From: Rhodocyclales bacterium RIFCSPLOWO2_02_FULL_63_24
Lineage (GTDB): Bacteria > Pseudomonadota > Gammaproteobacteria > Burkholderiales > Rhodocyclaceae
Direction of reading: 5' to 3'
Assembly: GCA_001828935.1 (NCBI GenBank)
Contig: MHZX01000106.1
Coordinates: 1-36,550, forward strand
Length of the DNA: 36,550 nt
Numbering within the stretch: position 1 is the first letter of the stretch; the number at the start of each line of letters is the position of its first letter. The notes under the pieces are model-generated. The model was not told the DNA's origin, ran no database searches, and saw only the letters and a program-made list of their open reading frames with translations. Position numbers and translations under genes: made by a program. Positions 16,182 through 23,525 of this stretch are shown one piece after another.

Positions 16182-16637
16182 CGCCCGGATCAAAGGCGCA
16201 TGGCAGCTCCCCGGCCTATTCGCGATCCCGATTCGTATGGGGAGGTGCTCGATTTGGCACGGCGGGAAGTGGCGGGAAAAAGCGGGAAGCGCTAGGAACG
16301 GCGCGGGTTGTGGGGTGATTTCCGGCCCCCACTCATTTGCAATGATTTTTACCTGTCCTGGTCGATTTCCGATCAAAATCGCGCGCCATTTGGCACAGGT
16401 CCACCACCAGACCACTAGATAAATGAGCGCCAGGGCGGCCAGATCGTTGGCGGCGTTACTGGCTGGGCGTGCCAATCGGCCGGCCAGAGCGTTGACGTTG
16501 GACATCTCCGCGCCAGGCGGATCGTCGTCGCGTCTTGCGCGCAGCAGCGCCCAGAGCGCCAGCCAGGCGTAGGGCTCCCCCCTTTTGTTTTTTGGCATGC
16601 CGCGCGATTAACGGCATGCCATCGGCAATCTTGAGCG
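16182..16637. other. host-prophage junction without a confident gene
   Basis: It should contain the phage left end and the transposase-binding sites. Candidate repeats: ATTTGGCAC at 16252-16260 and 16388-16396; three near-identical decamers containing GCGGGAA at 16261-16290; and CGATTT-N7-AAATCG within 16363-16381. GGCATGCCG/CGGCATGCC (16594-16602 and 16612-16620) forms a hairpin just after the repressor stop but has no U-run. A leftward frame from 16598 is open across the tRNA and is not accepted as a gene as it stands. Confidence 0.5.
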
Positions 16638-17027
16638 TCAGGCGGCCCCTTGACCGTCGCCTTCGCCGATGCCTGTCGGGGTGATCAGGCCCTCGCCCAG
16701 GGCGTCGAGGTAGTAACGGACGGCCTTCGGGCCTAGTGTGGCAGGCGGCAGGCCCGCCTTGCAGAGCCCTTCGATGATGGCCGACAGCGCCGGGACATTG
16801 ATCTGCGGCGGCGGGGCCGGCTTGGGCTCCAGATCCTTGAGCAGCATCGGACCGTCGCCGGTCAGCAGCCAGTTGGCGTTGATGCCGGCGGCCAGGAAGG
16901 CCGCGACAAGGCATGCGCCGGGCTCGTTGGCACCCTTCTCATTATTTTCGAGCGTTCTAACGCTACACCCACTTTTGGTGGCGAAGGCTGGCCTAGATAG
17001 GTCAAGAGCCTCCCTGGCGAGCTTCAT
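16638..17027 (-). CDS. prophage repressor, helix-turn-helix (Mu c-type role)
   Basis: A 129-residue protein with an N-terminal HTH of the XRE/phage CI type: MKLAREALDLSRPAFATKSGCSVRTLENNEKGANEPGA, followed by NANWLLTGDGPMLL, a block common just after the HTH in such repressors. No LexA-type peptidase domain is present; the C-terminal half is short. The frame is open to 17096, but the extra codons run across two operator copies, so ATG 17027 is preferred; a TTG 24 bases upstream is another option. It is divergent from the Ner gene across the operator cluster, as expected for the lysogeny switch of a Mu-like phage. Confidence 0.75.
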   Translation of the reverse strand: MKLAREALDLSRPAFATKSGCSVRTLENNEKGANEPGACLVAAFLAAGINANWLLTGDGPMLLKDLEPKPAPPPQINVPALSAIIEGLCKAGLPPATLGPKAVRYYLDALGEGLITPTGIGEGDGQGAA

Positions 17028-17054
17028 TCGCCCCCCCAATTCAGCCAAATTGCA

Positions 17055-17190
17055 GGTTGTCGCTGTCACAGCGCCAGCGACAACCGCCAGCGACAACCAA
17101 CCATGACGGTTGTCGCTGACCTGAAAGCCTTGCTACGACTAGGTTTGTGCGATTTCAGCAACTGAGTCATCAAAATTCCCAGCGACAACA
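17055..17190. promoter_or_regulatory. operator cluster, five copies of GGTTGTCGCTG
   Basis: The 11-mer GGTTGTCGCTG occurs forward at 17055-17065 and 17108-17118, and reversed (CAGCGACAACC) at 17075-17085 and 17088-17098, with a one-base variant at 17180-17190. A shortened form, GGTTGTC, lies at 17235-17241 next to the Ner start. TTGACA at 17214-17219 may be the -35 box of the early promoter. The copies lie between the divergent repressor and Ner genes, where repressor and Ner are expected to bind. Confidence 0.82.
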
Positions 17191-17252
17191 GAAAAATATA
17201 GTTGTATGAGGCGTTGACATACCACCATTTTTTAGGTTGTCTAATCGTGTCC

Positions 17253-17564
17253 ATGAAAACGACACGCCCCCCGAAAAAAGCCAGTCATCAGGACTGGCAC
17301 CCCGCCGATGTTGTGGCGGCCCTACATAAGCGCGGACTGACGCTGCGGAAGGTGGCTGAGAAGTACGACGTATCGCCGCCGGCCGTGATCAAGGCCCTGC
17401 GCGAACGCAACCTACCTTCCGAGCGGCGCATCGCCGAGGCCATTGGCGTTCCGGCCCAGCAAATCTGGCCGTCCCGTTACAACCCCGATGGTTCCCGCAC
17501 CGACCTGCGAAAAGTAACGCGGCGGGCGCGGGCCGTCAATGGCAACGTGAGAAAGGCGGCTTAG
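17253..17564 (+). CDS. ner: Ner-like early transcription regulator
   Basis: A 103-residue DNA-binding protein of the Ner/Nlp (SfsB) family. The core HPADVVAALHKRGLTLRKVAEKYDVSPPAVIKALRERN...RRIAEAIGVPAQQIWPSRY is the family's HTH with its typical ending. In Mu, Ner turns down early transcription and the repressor promoter. The frame is open to 17202, but ATG 17253 fits the family start and lies just after the last half-operator. No Shine-Dalgarno is seen, so the message may be nearly leaderless. First gene of the rightward early operon. Confidence 0.9.
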   Translation: MKTTRPPKKASHQDWHPADVVAALHKRGLTLRKVAEKYDVSPPAVIKALRERNLPSERRIAEAIGVPAQQIWPSRYNPDGSRTDLRKVTRRARAVNGNVRKAA

Positions 17565-17566
17565 CC

Positions 17567-17779
17567 ATGTGGCGCATTCCATTATTCAAGGTGCATGAGG
17601 CGCTGCGGGTCGCCGCAGCGCGGTATCGGTCCGGTGCGGCACTGCGCGAGGCGGTGGTACTGGCTGGCGACAACATGGAGATGGTCGCGGCGCTGTATCG
17701 ACTCGATGCGGCGGCGGAATGGGCTGGCGCCACCCGCATGATCTTTGCGTCGCGCGTTGCCTCGGGGCCGCGGTCATGA
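17567..17779 (+). CDS. small hypothetical phage protein
   Basis: 70 residues, predicted alpha-helical with an alternating charge pattern (VHEALRVAAARYRSG, REAVVLAGDNMEMVAALYRLD). It starts two bases after the Ner stop and overlaps the next gene by four bases, so it fits the early operon. Family not recognised. No membrane segment or cysteine motif. Confidence 0.55.
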   Translation: MWRIPLFKVHEALRVAAARYRSGAALREAVVLAGDNMEMVAALYRLDAAAEWAGATRMIFASRVASGPRS

Positions 17780-18210
17780 GGCGGCCCGACACGCTCAGCG
17801 GCGACCTGTTCGCGGTGCCTGCAGCGCCGGACGCCCTGCCCGGCGCGCTCGACTACGGGCTGGCGGTGCGGCGGCTCTTGTCCGAGGCAATCAAAGATTG
17901 CCCGGCCAACGCCCACGCGCTGGCGTCGCGAATGAGCGAACTGACGGGCGCTGCGATCAGTGAGCATCAACTGCACGCCTGGACCGCGCCGAGCCGAGAG
18001 GGCTGGCGCTTTCCGTTGGAATACCTGCCGGCGTTCGAGACGGCGGCGGAAACCATATCGATCACCACCTGGCTGGCCGCCACGCGCGGCGGACGCTTCC
18101 TGGTAGGTCGCGAGGCGCTGAACGCGGAACTGGGCCGGCTGGAGCGGATGCGCGATGACGCCGGCCGGAAGATCAAGCAGCTTAAATCTGTGATGGGAGA
18201 CGAGTCATGA
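17776..18210 (+). CDS. hypothetical phage protein, possible DNA-binding regulator
   Basis: 144 residues. The segment NAHALASRMSELTGAAISEHQLHAWTAPSREGWRFPLEYLPAFE resembles the helix-turn-helix of phage regulators in which a second helix ends in a tryptophan-containing turn, and the C-terminus (ELGRLERMRDDAGRKIKQLKS) is a short coiled coil. The start is ATG 17776 inside the ATGA overlap with the previous gene. Similar small regulators lie between Ner and the transposase in other transposable phages, but I cannot name a family. Function uncertain. Confidence 0.6.
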   Translation: MRRPDTLSGDLFAVPAAPDALPGALDYGLAVRRLLSEAIKDCPANAHALASRMSELTGAAISEHQLHAWTAPSREGWRFPLEYLPAFETAAETISITTWLAATRGGRFLVGREALNAELGRLERMRDDAGRKIKQLKSVMGDES

Positions 18211-18404
18211 CGCCGTTTCGCGTCGCCCAGATGCTGCCAGTAGCGACGCTGACAGCGATTCAGGATGAGATCAATGCCGCGTTGCTAGATGGCCATGACT
18301 ATGCCGAATTTCGTCGGCGAGTATCACGGCGGCTTGCCTCCATGCCGGCCCATCCGCTGGCACCCGCCATTGGCGCCCGGAAAAAGGGGAAGCGGGATGC
18401 ATGA
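18207..18404 (+). CDS. small hypothetical phage protein
   Basis: 65 residues with a helical middle (ATLTAIQDEINAALLDGHDYAEFRRRVSRRL) and a basic end (ARKKGKRD). It is coupled to the previous gene by an ATGA overlap. Its last 134 bases overlap, head to head, a leftward gene with a good ribosome-binding site (18271-18633). Function unknown. Confidence 0.5.
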   Translation: MTPFRVAQMLPVATLTAIQDEINAALLDGHDYAEFRRRVSRRLASMPAHPLAPAIGARKKGKRDA

Positions 18405-18633
18405 GCTTCGCCAAGAAGTCGAGCAGCAGCGAATTCACGACGCGCTTAACGCTGTCACCGGCGGCGCCCCAGCCATCGGCGGTTTCGATGGACAGCAGGA
18501 AGCGCACGGCGTCGCCCTCGGCGCATTCGTCTTCCGGTTGCATGACGCCGCCCTGGTTGATCCAGGGTTTCGCCTTGAAAAGCTCAAAAACCAAGCCTGC
18601 CGCCTGATCGGCGGAAACGGTGATCGTGTTCAT
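18271..18633 (-). CDS. hypothetical leftward phage protein
   Basis: 120 residues on the opposite strand to the early operon. GGAGG lies six bases before ATG 18633, one of the better Shine-Dalgarno sites in the prophage, which is the main reason for accepting it. The N-terminal half looks like a folded soluble domain (ITVSADQAAGLVFELFKAKPWINQGG, then DAVRFLLSIETADGWGAAGDSVKRVVNSLLLDFLAKLM). The last third overlaps the end of 18207-18404. The family is not recognised. An antisense gene just before the transposase could limit early transcription. Confidence 0.55.
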   Translation of the reverse strand: MNTITVSADQAAGLVFELFKAKPWINQGGVMQPEDECAEGDAVRFLLSIETADGWGAAGDSVKRVVNSLLLDFLAKLMHPASPFSGRQWRVPADGPAWRQAAVILADEIRHSHGHLATRH

Positions 18634-18719
18634 GGGAAGCCTCCGGTAAGGATTGATAAGGGTCGCACCTGTCATTTTGCCACCGGCATGGCTTCCCACC
18701 CCTACGCCGAAGGCCAGTC

Positions 18720-20960
18720 ATGACTGCGCTGGTTGCAGTGGCGGCCGAGGCGGATTTCGCGGAGATTGCGGCGGCGTTGGGGGTGTCGAAACAGGCAGCG
18801 CAGAAGCGCGCGAACAAGGAATCCTGGCCGTTCCGCGAGCAGGCGCATCCGGGCGGCAGCAAGCGTCTCTTCCCCCTCGCCTCGCTGCCCAAAGCCGTGC
18901 GCGAAGCCGTTCAAAACAAGCGCCTGGCCGCGCTGCACCCCGGCTCCTCCTCCCCGGCCACCACCACCGGGGCTTTGCCCGCCACTGAGCGCCTTGAGCG
19001 CCCGGCGGGCGTTTTTATTCGCAAGCGGGCCGACGGCGCCGTGGCCACGCGCGGGCAGGTGCGCCGCGCCAAGCCCAACGGCGCCCTGACCGACAAGGAT
19101 CGTGCCTATCAGGAAGGCTGCCTGATCCTGTGCCGCGCGATCGACACGGCGATGATGCTGGCCGACTGCTCGGAAAAGCACGCGATCATCGAACTGGCTG
19201 AGCGCCTTATAGATGGCTCTGGCCGGCCCGAGCTGGTCGCGGCGGCGCACGCCACCTACCTCAAGCCGCGCCGCGTCAACGGCCCGCTGGGCGGCCTGCC
19301 GGCGCAGATCAGCCGGCTGCAGAAGATGATGGCCTTCTACCGCGCGGGCCTGGCCGAAGGCGACGCGGCGCGCTACCTGGTGGCCGGCCGGCCCGAGAAG
19401 ACCGGGCAGAAGCATGAGGACGTGGTCGCCTTTCTGCGCCACTACTGCAAGCCCTCGCGGCCCAACGTGGCGCTGGCCTGGAAGGAAGCGGCCCCCTGGT
19501 ACGCCGACCAGGGCTTGCATTACCCGGCGGTCGATACCTGGCGGCGGATCGAGACCAGCCTGCCGATGACCACCAAGAACCACGGCCGCATGACCGGCGC
19601 CGCCTTCACCGCCCTGAAGCCCTACATCGACCGCGACGTGTCGATGTTCAAGGCCAACGACATATGGGTCGGCGACGGCCACACCTTCAAGGCCAGGGTG
19701 AGGCACCCGCTGACCGGCAAGCCGTTCCGGCCCGAGATCACCATGATCCTGGATTGGGTGTCGCGCAAGATCGTCGGCTGGTCGGTGGATCTGGCCGAAT
19801 CCACCATTGCCGTTTCGGCCGCCTTCCGCCACGGGCAGATTGTGACCCGCGCCCGGCCGCTGGTGTATTACTCGGACAAGGGCGCCGGCCAGACCGGCAA
19901 GCAGATCGACCACCCGATCACCGGCACGCTGGCGCGCCAGGGCATCGCGCATGAGACCGGCATACCCGGCCATCCGCAGGCGCGCGGCATCATCGAACGG
20001 CTGTGGGCCAGCACGGTGATACCGCTGGCGAAGACCTACCCGACGGTAATGAGCAAGGATGCCGACCGCGATTACGTGCGCCGCACCGGCCGCGAGCTGG
20101 ATCGTGCCGAGCGGGCCGGCACCGTCAGCGGCATCGTGCCGCACTGGCAGGACTTCATGCGCGATTTGGACCAGGTGGTGACGCGTTACAACGCCAGTCA
20201 CGAACACTCCGGCATCGGCGGCGCCACGCCGGACGCCGCGTATGCCGAGAAGCTTGACCCTGATTCCATCGTGTTCGGCGTCGACGACGCCGAGATCGAG
20301 GCGCTGTGGCTGCCCGAGGAAATCCGCACGCCGCAGCGCGGTCGGTTCAGCCTGTTCAACAACACCTACTGCCGCAACGACCTGGTCGATCGACTGGCCG
20401 AGGGCGAGCAGGTACGTGTGCGCTTCGACATCCACGACGCGAAACAGGTCTGGCTGTACCGCCTGGACGGCAGCGCGCTGGGCGCCGCGACGTGGGACGG
20501 CAACAAGGTCGCCGCCTTCCCGGTGCCGTTCATCGAAGCCAAGCGCGAAGAGCGCATCGACAACCAGGTCGCCCTCAAGCAGCGCGACATCGCGCGTATC
20601 GAGGAAGCACGGGGCGTCACCGTCGTCGCCGCACCGACAGCCGCCATGCAGTCGTTCGGCGGGCGGGCGGTGTCCGATGCCGAGGCGGTGGCCACCGGGC
20701 GGGCGCTGCTGGCCGCTGATGCCGAACGCGCCGCCGCCCAGGAACGGGCGCGGCCGGTCGATCCGACCGGGGCGGAACTGGTCGAGCGCTGGCTCGACAT
20801 CCAGCGGCGCATGGATGCTGGCGAAACCGTGGATGAGGAAGACCTGTACTGGCGCGGCGGCATACATCGCAGCGCGAAATTCCGGGCGGAAATGAGTCGG
20901 CGTGGACTGGACTACGGGCTGAGCCCGGATGCCGCCGGAGGGAGTCGGGCCGCTGCGTGA
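18720..20960 (+). CDS. DDE transposase (MuA-like, TnpA)
   Basis: 746 residues. It carries out strand transfer for integration and replicative transposition. The N-terminus (about 1-60) is a Mu-type winged HTH (FAEIAAALGVSKQAAQKRANKESWPF). The integrase-core domain shows the catalytic triad: D319 in WVGDGHTF, D386 in VYYSDKGAG and E426 in ARGIIERLW. After it comes the Mu transposase C-terminal beta-barrel (PEEIRTPQRGRFSLFNNTY...VRVRFDIHD) and a long helical tail rich in alanine and arginine, where MuA carries its B- and ClpX-interaction region. The gene is intact and followed by the AAA+ partner. It is closer in layout to B3/D3112-type transposases than to Mu itself, though this needs alignment. 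Confidence 0.95.
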   Translation: MTALVAVAAEADFAEIAAALGVSKQAAQKRANKESWPFREQAHPGGSKRLFPLASLPKAVREAVQNKRLAALHPGSSSPATTTGALPATERLERPAGVFIRKRADGAVATRGQVRRAKPNGALTDKDRAYQEGCLILCRAIDTAMMLADCSEKHAIIELAERLIDGSGRPELVAAAHATYLKPRRVNGPLGGLPAQISRLQKMMAFYRAGLAEGDAARYLVAGRPEKTGQKHEDVVAFLRHYCKPSRPNVALAWKEAAPWYADQGLHYPAVDTWRRIETSLPMTTKNHGRMTGAAFTALKPYIDRDVSMFKANDIWVGDGHTFKARVRHPLTGKPFRPEITMILDWVSRKIVGWSVDLAESTIAVSAAFRHGQIVTRARPLVYYSDKGAGQTGKQIDHPITGTLARQGIAHETGIPGHPQARGIIERLWASTVIPLAKTYPTVMSKDADRDYVRRTGRELDRAERAGTVSGIVPHWQDFMRDLDQVVTRYNASHEHSGIGGATPDAAYAEKLDPDSIVFGVDDAEIEALWLPEEIRTPQRGRFSLFNNTYCRNDLVDRLAEGEQVRVRFDIHDAKQVWLYRLDGSALGAATWDGNKVAAFPVPFIEAKREERIDNQVALKQRDIARIEEARGVTVVAAPTAAMQSFGGRAVSDAEAVATGRALLAADAERAAAQERARPVDPTGAELVERWLDIQRRMDAGETVDEEDLYWRGGIHRSAKFRAEMSRRGLDYGLSPDAAGGSRAAA

Positions 20961-21021
20961 AGGCATCACGCAACGGCCCATTTTGCAGCACAAACGAAAC
21001 AGCGTGGGGATTCTACCGCAT

Positions 21022-21825
21022 ATGAAAACCGCAAACATCCACAACCTGACCCTGGTGCGCTCCGCGCTGGAGGAGCTGACCGGTCGCGCCGGCGGACTGC
21101 CCAGCCTGGGCGTGCTCTACGGCCCGGCCGGTTACGGCAAGAGCACGGCGCTCCTGGCGGTGGCCAACGCCACGCGCGCGTATTACATCCAGATGCGCTC
21201 GGTGTGGAACGCCAAAGCCCTGATGCAGAAGATTCTGATCGAGATGGGCTTGCCGACCAAAGTGGTGCGCACTCGCAAATCGAAAACCGGCGAAGGCGAA
21301 ACCGCCTTTGGCCGCGACCTGACAGTCGCCGAAATGCTCGATCAAGTCGGCACGCAACTGGCCGCCAGCCGGCGGCCCTTGATCATCGACGAATTCGACT
21401 ACTGCGTCGGCGGCGCCGGCATGGTCGAACTGGTGCGCGACATCCATGAGATCAGCCAGGCGCCGATCATCCTTTCCGGCGAAGAGCACCTGCCGCTCAA
21501 GTTGCAGCGCTGGGAGCGCTTCCACGGCCGCGTGCTGTCATGGATCGCGGCCGCGCCGGTGAGCCTGGCGGATGCGCGGGAATTGGCCCCTATCTACTGC
21601 AACGTAGCGTGCGCCGACGACTTCCTGGAGTTGCTGGTCGACAAGTCTGGTGGCAGTGTGCGGCGCGTCTGCGTCAATCTTTCCGCCGCCGAGCAGGTGG
21701 CAGCCGACAGTGGCTGGCGGAAGATCGACGCCAAGGCCTGGGGTGATCGGCCGATTTACAGCGGCAAGCCCGCCGCGCGCAATGAGCGTGAGCAGGCCAT
21801 CGTCGATGGGACCAAGAAGTCATGA
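21022..21825 (+). CDS. AAA+ transposition target-selection ATPase (MuB-like)
   Basis: 267 residues. Walker A is GPAGYGKST (34-42) and Walker B LIIDEFDY with D123 and E124. Later come a sensor-like segment (APIILSGEEHLP) and an arginine-containing helix RWERFHGRVL. MuB-type proteins coat DNA with ATP, bring target DNA to the transposase and give target immunity. The frame is open upstream, but ATG 21022 is chosen since MKTANIHNLTLVRSALEEL starts the family homology; the ribosome-binding site is weak. It lies 61 bp after the transposase and overlaps the zinc-finger gene by four bases. Confidence 0.93.
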   Translation: MKTANIHNLTLVRSALEELTGRAGGLPSLGVLYGPAGYGKSTALLAVANATRAYYIQMRSVWNAKALMQKILIEMGLPTKVVRTRKSKTGEGETAFGRDLTVAEMLDQVGTQLAASRRPLIIDEFDYCVGGAGMVELVRDIHEISQAPIILSGEEHLPLKLQRWERFHGRVLSWIAAAPVSLADARELAPIYCNVACADDFLELLVDKSGGSVRRVCVNLSAAEQVAADSGWRKIDAKAWGDRPIYSGKPAARNEREQAIVDGTKKS

Positions 21826-22040
21826 GCCAGGTCAGCATGTACGAGTGCGACTTCTGCGGCGCGCGCGCCGACAGCAATCGCCACATGACCGCCGGCCAGG
21901 GCAATGAGCGGCACATCTGCGACGCCTGCGTGCGCAAGGCCCTGGCCGCGCTGCGCGAAAACATCGCCATCGAAGGCGGCATCGAGAACGGCGCCAAGGT
22001 GATCGCGTTCCCTGCACGCGGAGCGCACCATGCCGCGTAA
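21822..22040 (+). CDS. ClpX-type C4 zinc-finger protein
   Basis: 72 residues. The first half reads YECDFCGARADSNR...TAGQGNERHICDACV, a four-cysteine zinc site (CxxC, 20 residues, CxxC). It resembles the N-terminal zinc-binding domain of ClpX, which has CxxC, 18 residues, CxxC with the same AG...ICD.CV ending. No AAA+ domain follows. In ClpX this domain makes dimers and binds adaptors and some substrates, including the MuB- and lambda O-type interactions. Placement directly after the transposase and ATPase genes makes a link to transpososome remodelling possible, but that is inference. It could also be a simple DNA-binding zinc ribbon. Confidence 0.7.
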   Translation: MSQVSMYECDFCGARADSNRHMTAGQGNERHICDACVRKALAALRENIAIEGGIENGAKVIAFPARGAHHAA

Positions 22041-22662
22041 GCCCGCCCCCCTCGAACTCGCCGGCGGCAAGGGCCTGCGCCAGCGCGTCTGGGACCGCAT
22101 CCGTAGCCTTCACGCCGTCGGCCGTGAATTCACCCTGTCGATGCTGGTCATCGGCGACGAATGCTCCGCCACCGTGCGCGACTACGTCATCGGCCTGGAG
22201 CGCGCCGTCTATCTCGCCACCGAGCCGCCGCTCGCTCGCGGCGTCGCCAAGCACTGGCGGCTGGCGCGCGATGCCGGCGCCGAAGCCCCGCGCGTGCGGC
22301 GCGACGGCACCGCCGTCACGATGGGCCTGGCGCAGGAGCAGATGTGGCGCACGCTGCGCCTGCTCAAGGGCGACACCAACGCCCGCGAACTCGCCGCCCA
22401 CGCCAGCACGCCGGCCGTGCCGGTGCGCGAAACCGCCGCCGCCGACTACCTGCGCAACCTGCTGTGCGCCAGCTACCTGCGCGAAACCCGGCGTGGCCAC
22501 GGCACCGGCCGCGGCGGCGTCCAGGCGCGCTTCCAGCTCATCGCCAACACCGGCCCGCGCCCGCCGATGGTCTGCCGCGCCGACGCCATCTACGACCCCA
22601 ACCTGGGCAAAACCGTCTGGGTGCGCCCCGTTACCGAGGAAGACGCCATCTATGGACAGTAA
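22030..22662 (+). CDS. hypothetical phage protein, possible winged helix
   Basis: 210 residues. The N-terminal part (QRVWDRIRSLHAVGREFTLSML...CSATVRDYVIGLERAVYL) looks like a winged-helix domain of the kind used to sense DNA or partner strands; the middle (MGLAQEQMWRTLRLLKGDTNARELAAHASTP...VRETAAADYLRNLLCASYL) could be a second one, and the C-terminus (RARFQLIANTGPRPP-like, then ADAIYDPN) is a beta-rich end. The same arrangement occurs in B3/D3112-type phages after the B gene; no function is assigned there. It overlaps both neighbours by 11 bases. Confidence 0.7.
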   Translation: MPRKPAPLELAGGKGLRQRVWDRIRSLHAVGREFTLSMLVIGDECSATVRDYVIGLERAVYLATEPPLARGVAKHWRLARDAGAEAPRVRRDGTAVTMGLAQEQMWRTLRLLKGDTNARELAAHASTPAVPVRETAAADYLRNLLCASYLRETRRGHGTGRGGVQARFQLIANTGPRPPMVCRADAIYDPNLGKTVWVRPVTEEDAIYGQ

Positions 22663-23005
22663 CGCCACCGCCGCGCCGCTGGATTGGCGCGCCATCCTGC
22701 ACCGTGAGATCGAGCTGCACCCGCGCGGCAAGGCCGGCGTCGCCGAGCGCATGGGCGTCAGCCGCGCCTATGTCAGCCGCGCCACGTCGGGCGGCAGCAG
22801 CGGCTATTCGGACGTCCCCGGCGACTTCATCCGGCGCGTTCTCGATCTCGAATCCGACGTCGATTGCCCGGCCATCGGCACCCGCGCCCCGCGCGCCGAA
22901 TGCCGCAAGGCCAACCAGCCCGCGCCCACCCACAACCCGCTGGCCATGCGCATCTGGCGCGAATGCCAGCGCTGCCCGCTCAAGCCTCTGGAGGGAAAAA
23001 CATGA
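22652..23005 (+). CDS. hypothetical phage protein with HTH and cysteine cluster
   Basis: 117 residues. HPRGKAGVAERMGVSRAYVSRATSGGSSGYSDVPGDFIRRVLDL is a Cro/XRE-like helix-turn-helix. The C-terminal part carries cysteines at CPAIG, CRKANQ and CQRCPLKP that may bind zinc. ATG 22652 lies within the end of the previous gene (11-base overlap). Likely a DNA-binding regulator; its target is unknown. Confidence 0.65.
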   Translation: MDSNATAAPLDWRAILHREIELHPRGKAGVAERMGVSRAYVSRATSGGSSGYSDVPGDFIRRVLDLESDVDCPAIGTRAPRAECRKANQPAPTHNPLAMRIWRECQRCPLKPLEGKT

Positions 23006-23334
23006 CTGCCACCATCACCCATCTGCGCGTCGCTACGCCGCGCCGCTCTGCGCCGGTCGTTCCGCCGATGAACGTGCATGCCTACGTGCACACCATCCTC
23101 GAAGCCGCCAACAGCCTGCTGCGCAACGACTACGAAGTCATTGCCTTCCAGGCCGACATCGTCAGCAAAACGCCGATCCTCTGGCTCAAGGATTGCCCCC
23201 ACGTGCGCGAGCTGGTGAGGGTCGGCATCGCCAGCTACGACCGCACCGGCGCCGACGACACCGGCGCCTATCGCGTCGGCGTATTCAGCCGCTGCGGCGT
23301 TACCGTGCAATGGCTTGAGCGGGTGCCGGCATGA
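23002..23334 (+). CDS. hypothetical phage protein
   Basis: 110 residues, soluble, of mixed alpha/beta character. GAGGG lies six bases before ATG 23002, and the ATGA overlaps with genes on both sides show coupled translation. The pattern LKDCPHVRELVRVGIASYDRTG...YRVGVFSRCGVTVQWLERV suggests a small beta-sheet domain. Family not recognised. The two cysteines are too far apart for a zinc finger. Confidence 0.6.
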   Translation: MTATITHLRVATPRRSAPVVPPMNVHAYVHTILEAANSLLRNDYEVIAFQADIVSKTPILWLKDCPHVRELVRVGIASYDRTGADDTGAYRVGVFSRCGVTVQWLERVPA

Positions 23335-23525
23335 CCGCCCCCAACACGCCCAGCGAGATCCCCGGCTGCATCGCCAGGCGCGAGACGGACGCGGTCTATG
23401 CGTGGTTCTCCACGCGCCGCCTGCAGGTGGTCAAGGGCGACGTAACGCTCAGCCTCTCGGCCGACGATCTGCGCGCCCTGTTCAACTTCGTCGAGGGCTG
23501 CGTGATCGAGGAGCAACTGTCATGA
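23331..23525 (+). CDS. small hypothetical phage protein
   Basis: 64 residues (ETDAVYAWFSTRRLQVVKGDVTLSLSADDLRALFNFVEGCVIEEQ), probably a short beta-hairpin followed by an amphipathic helix. It overlaps the genes on both sides by four bases. Function unknown. Confidence 0.6.
   Translation: MTAPNTPSEIPGCIARRETDAVYAWFSTRRLQVVKGDVTLSLSADDLRALFNFVEGCVIEEQLS

Noticed and set aside
16261..16290. Three tandem GCGGGAA decamers considered as a repeat array or CRISPR-like element
   Set aside because: Only three degenerate units without spacers, and no cas genes. Possibly part of a phage end, but not a CRISPR.
16077..16598. Leftward 173-residue frame starting MPKNKRGEPYAW after the repressor
   Set aside because: It has no ribosome-binding site and runs across the prophage border into the antisense of the tRNA-His gene. 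A shorter real gene at its start cannot be excluded, but nothing marks its end.
16594..16620. GGCATGCCG/CGGCATGCC hairpin as repressor terminator
   Set aside because: Read leftward it is followed by an A-run, not a U-run; read rightward the U-run precedes it. It is kept only as an inverted repeat.
18289..18723. Rightward frame of 144 codons opposite the leftward gene at 18271-18633
   Set aside because: It has no Shine-Dalgarno, and its composition is that of a shadow. The leftward frame has the better ribosome-binding site.
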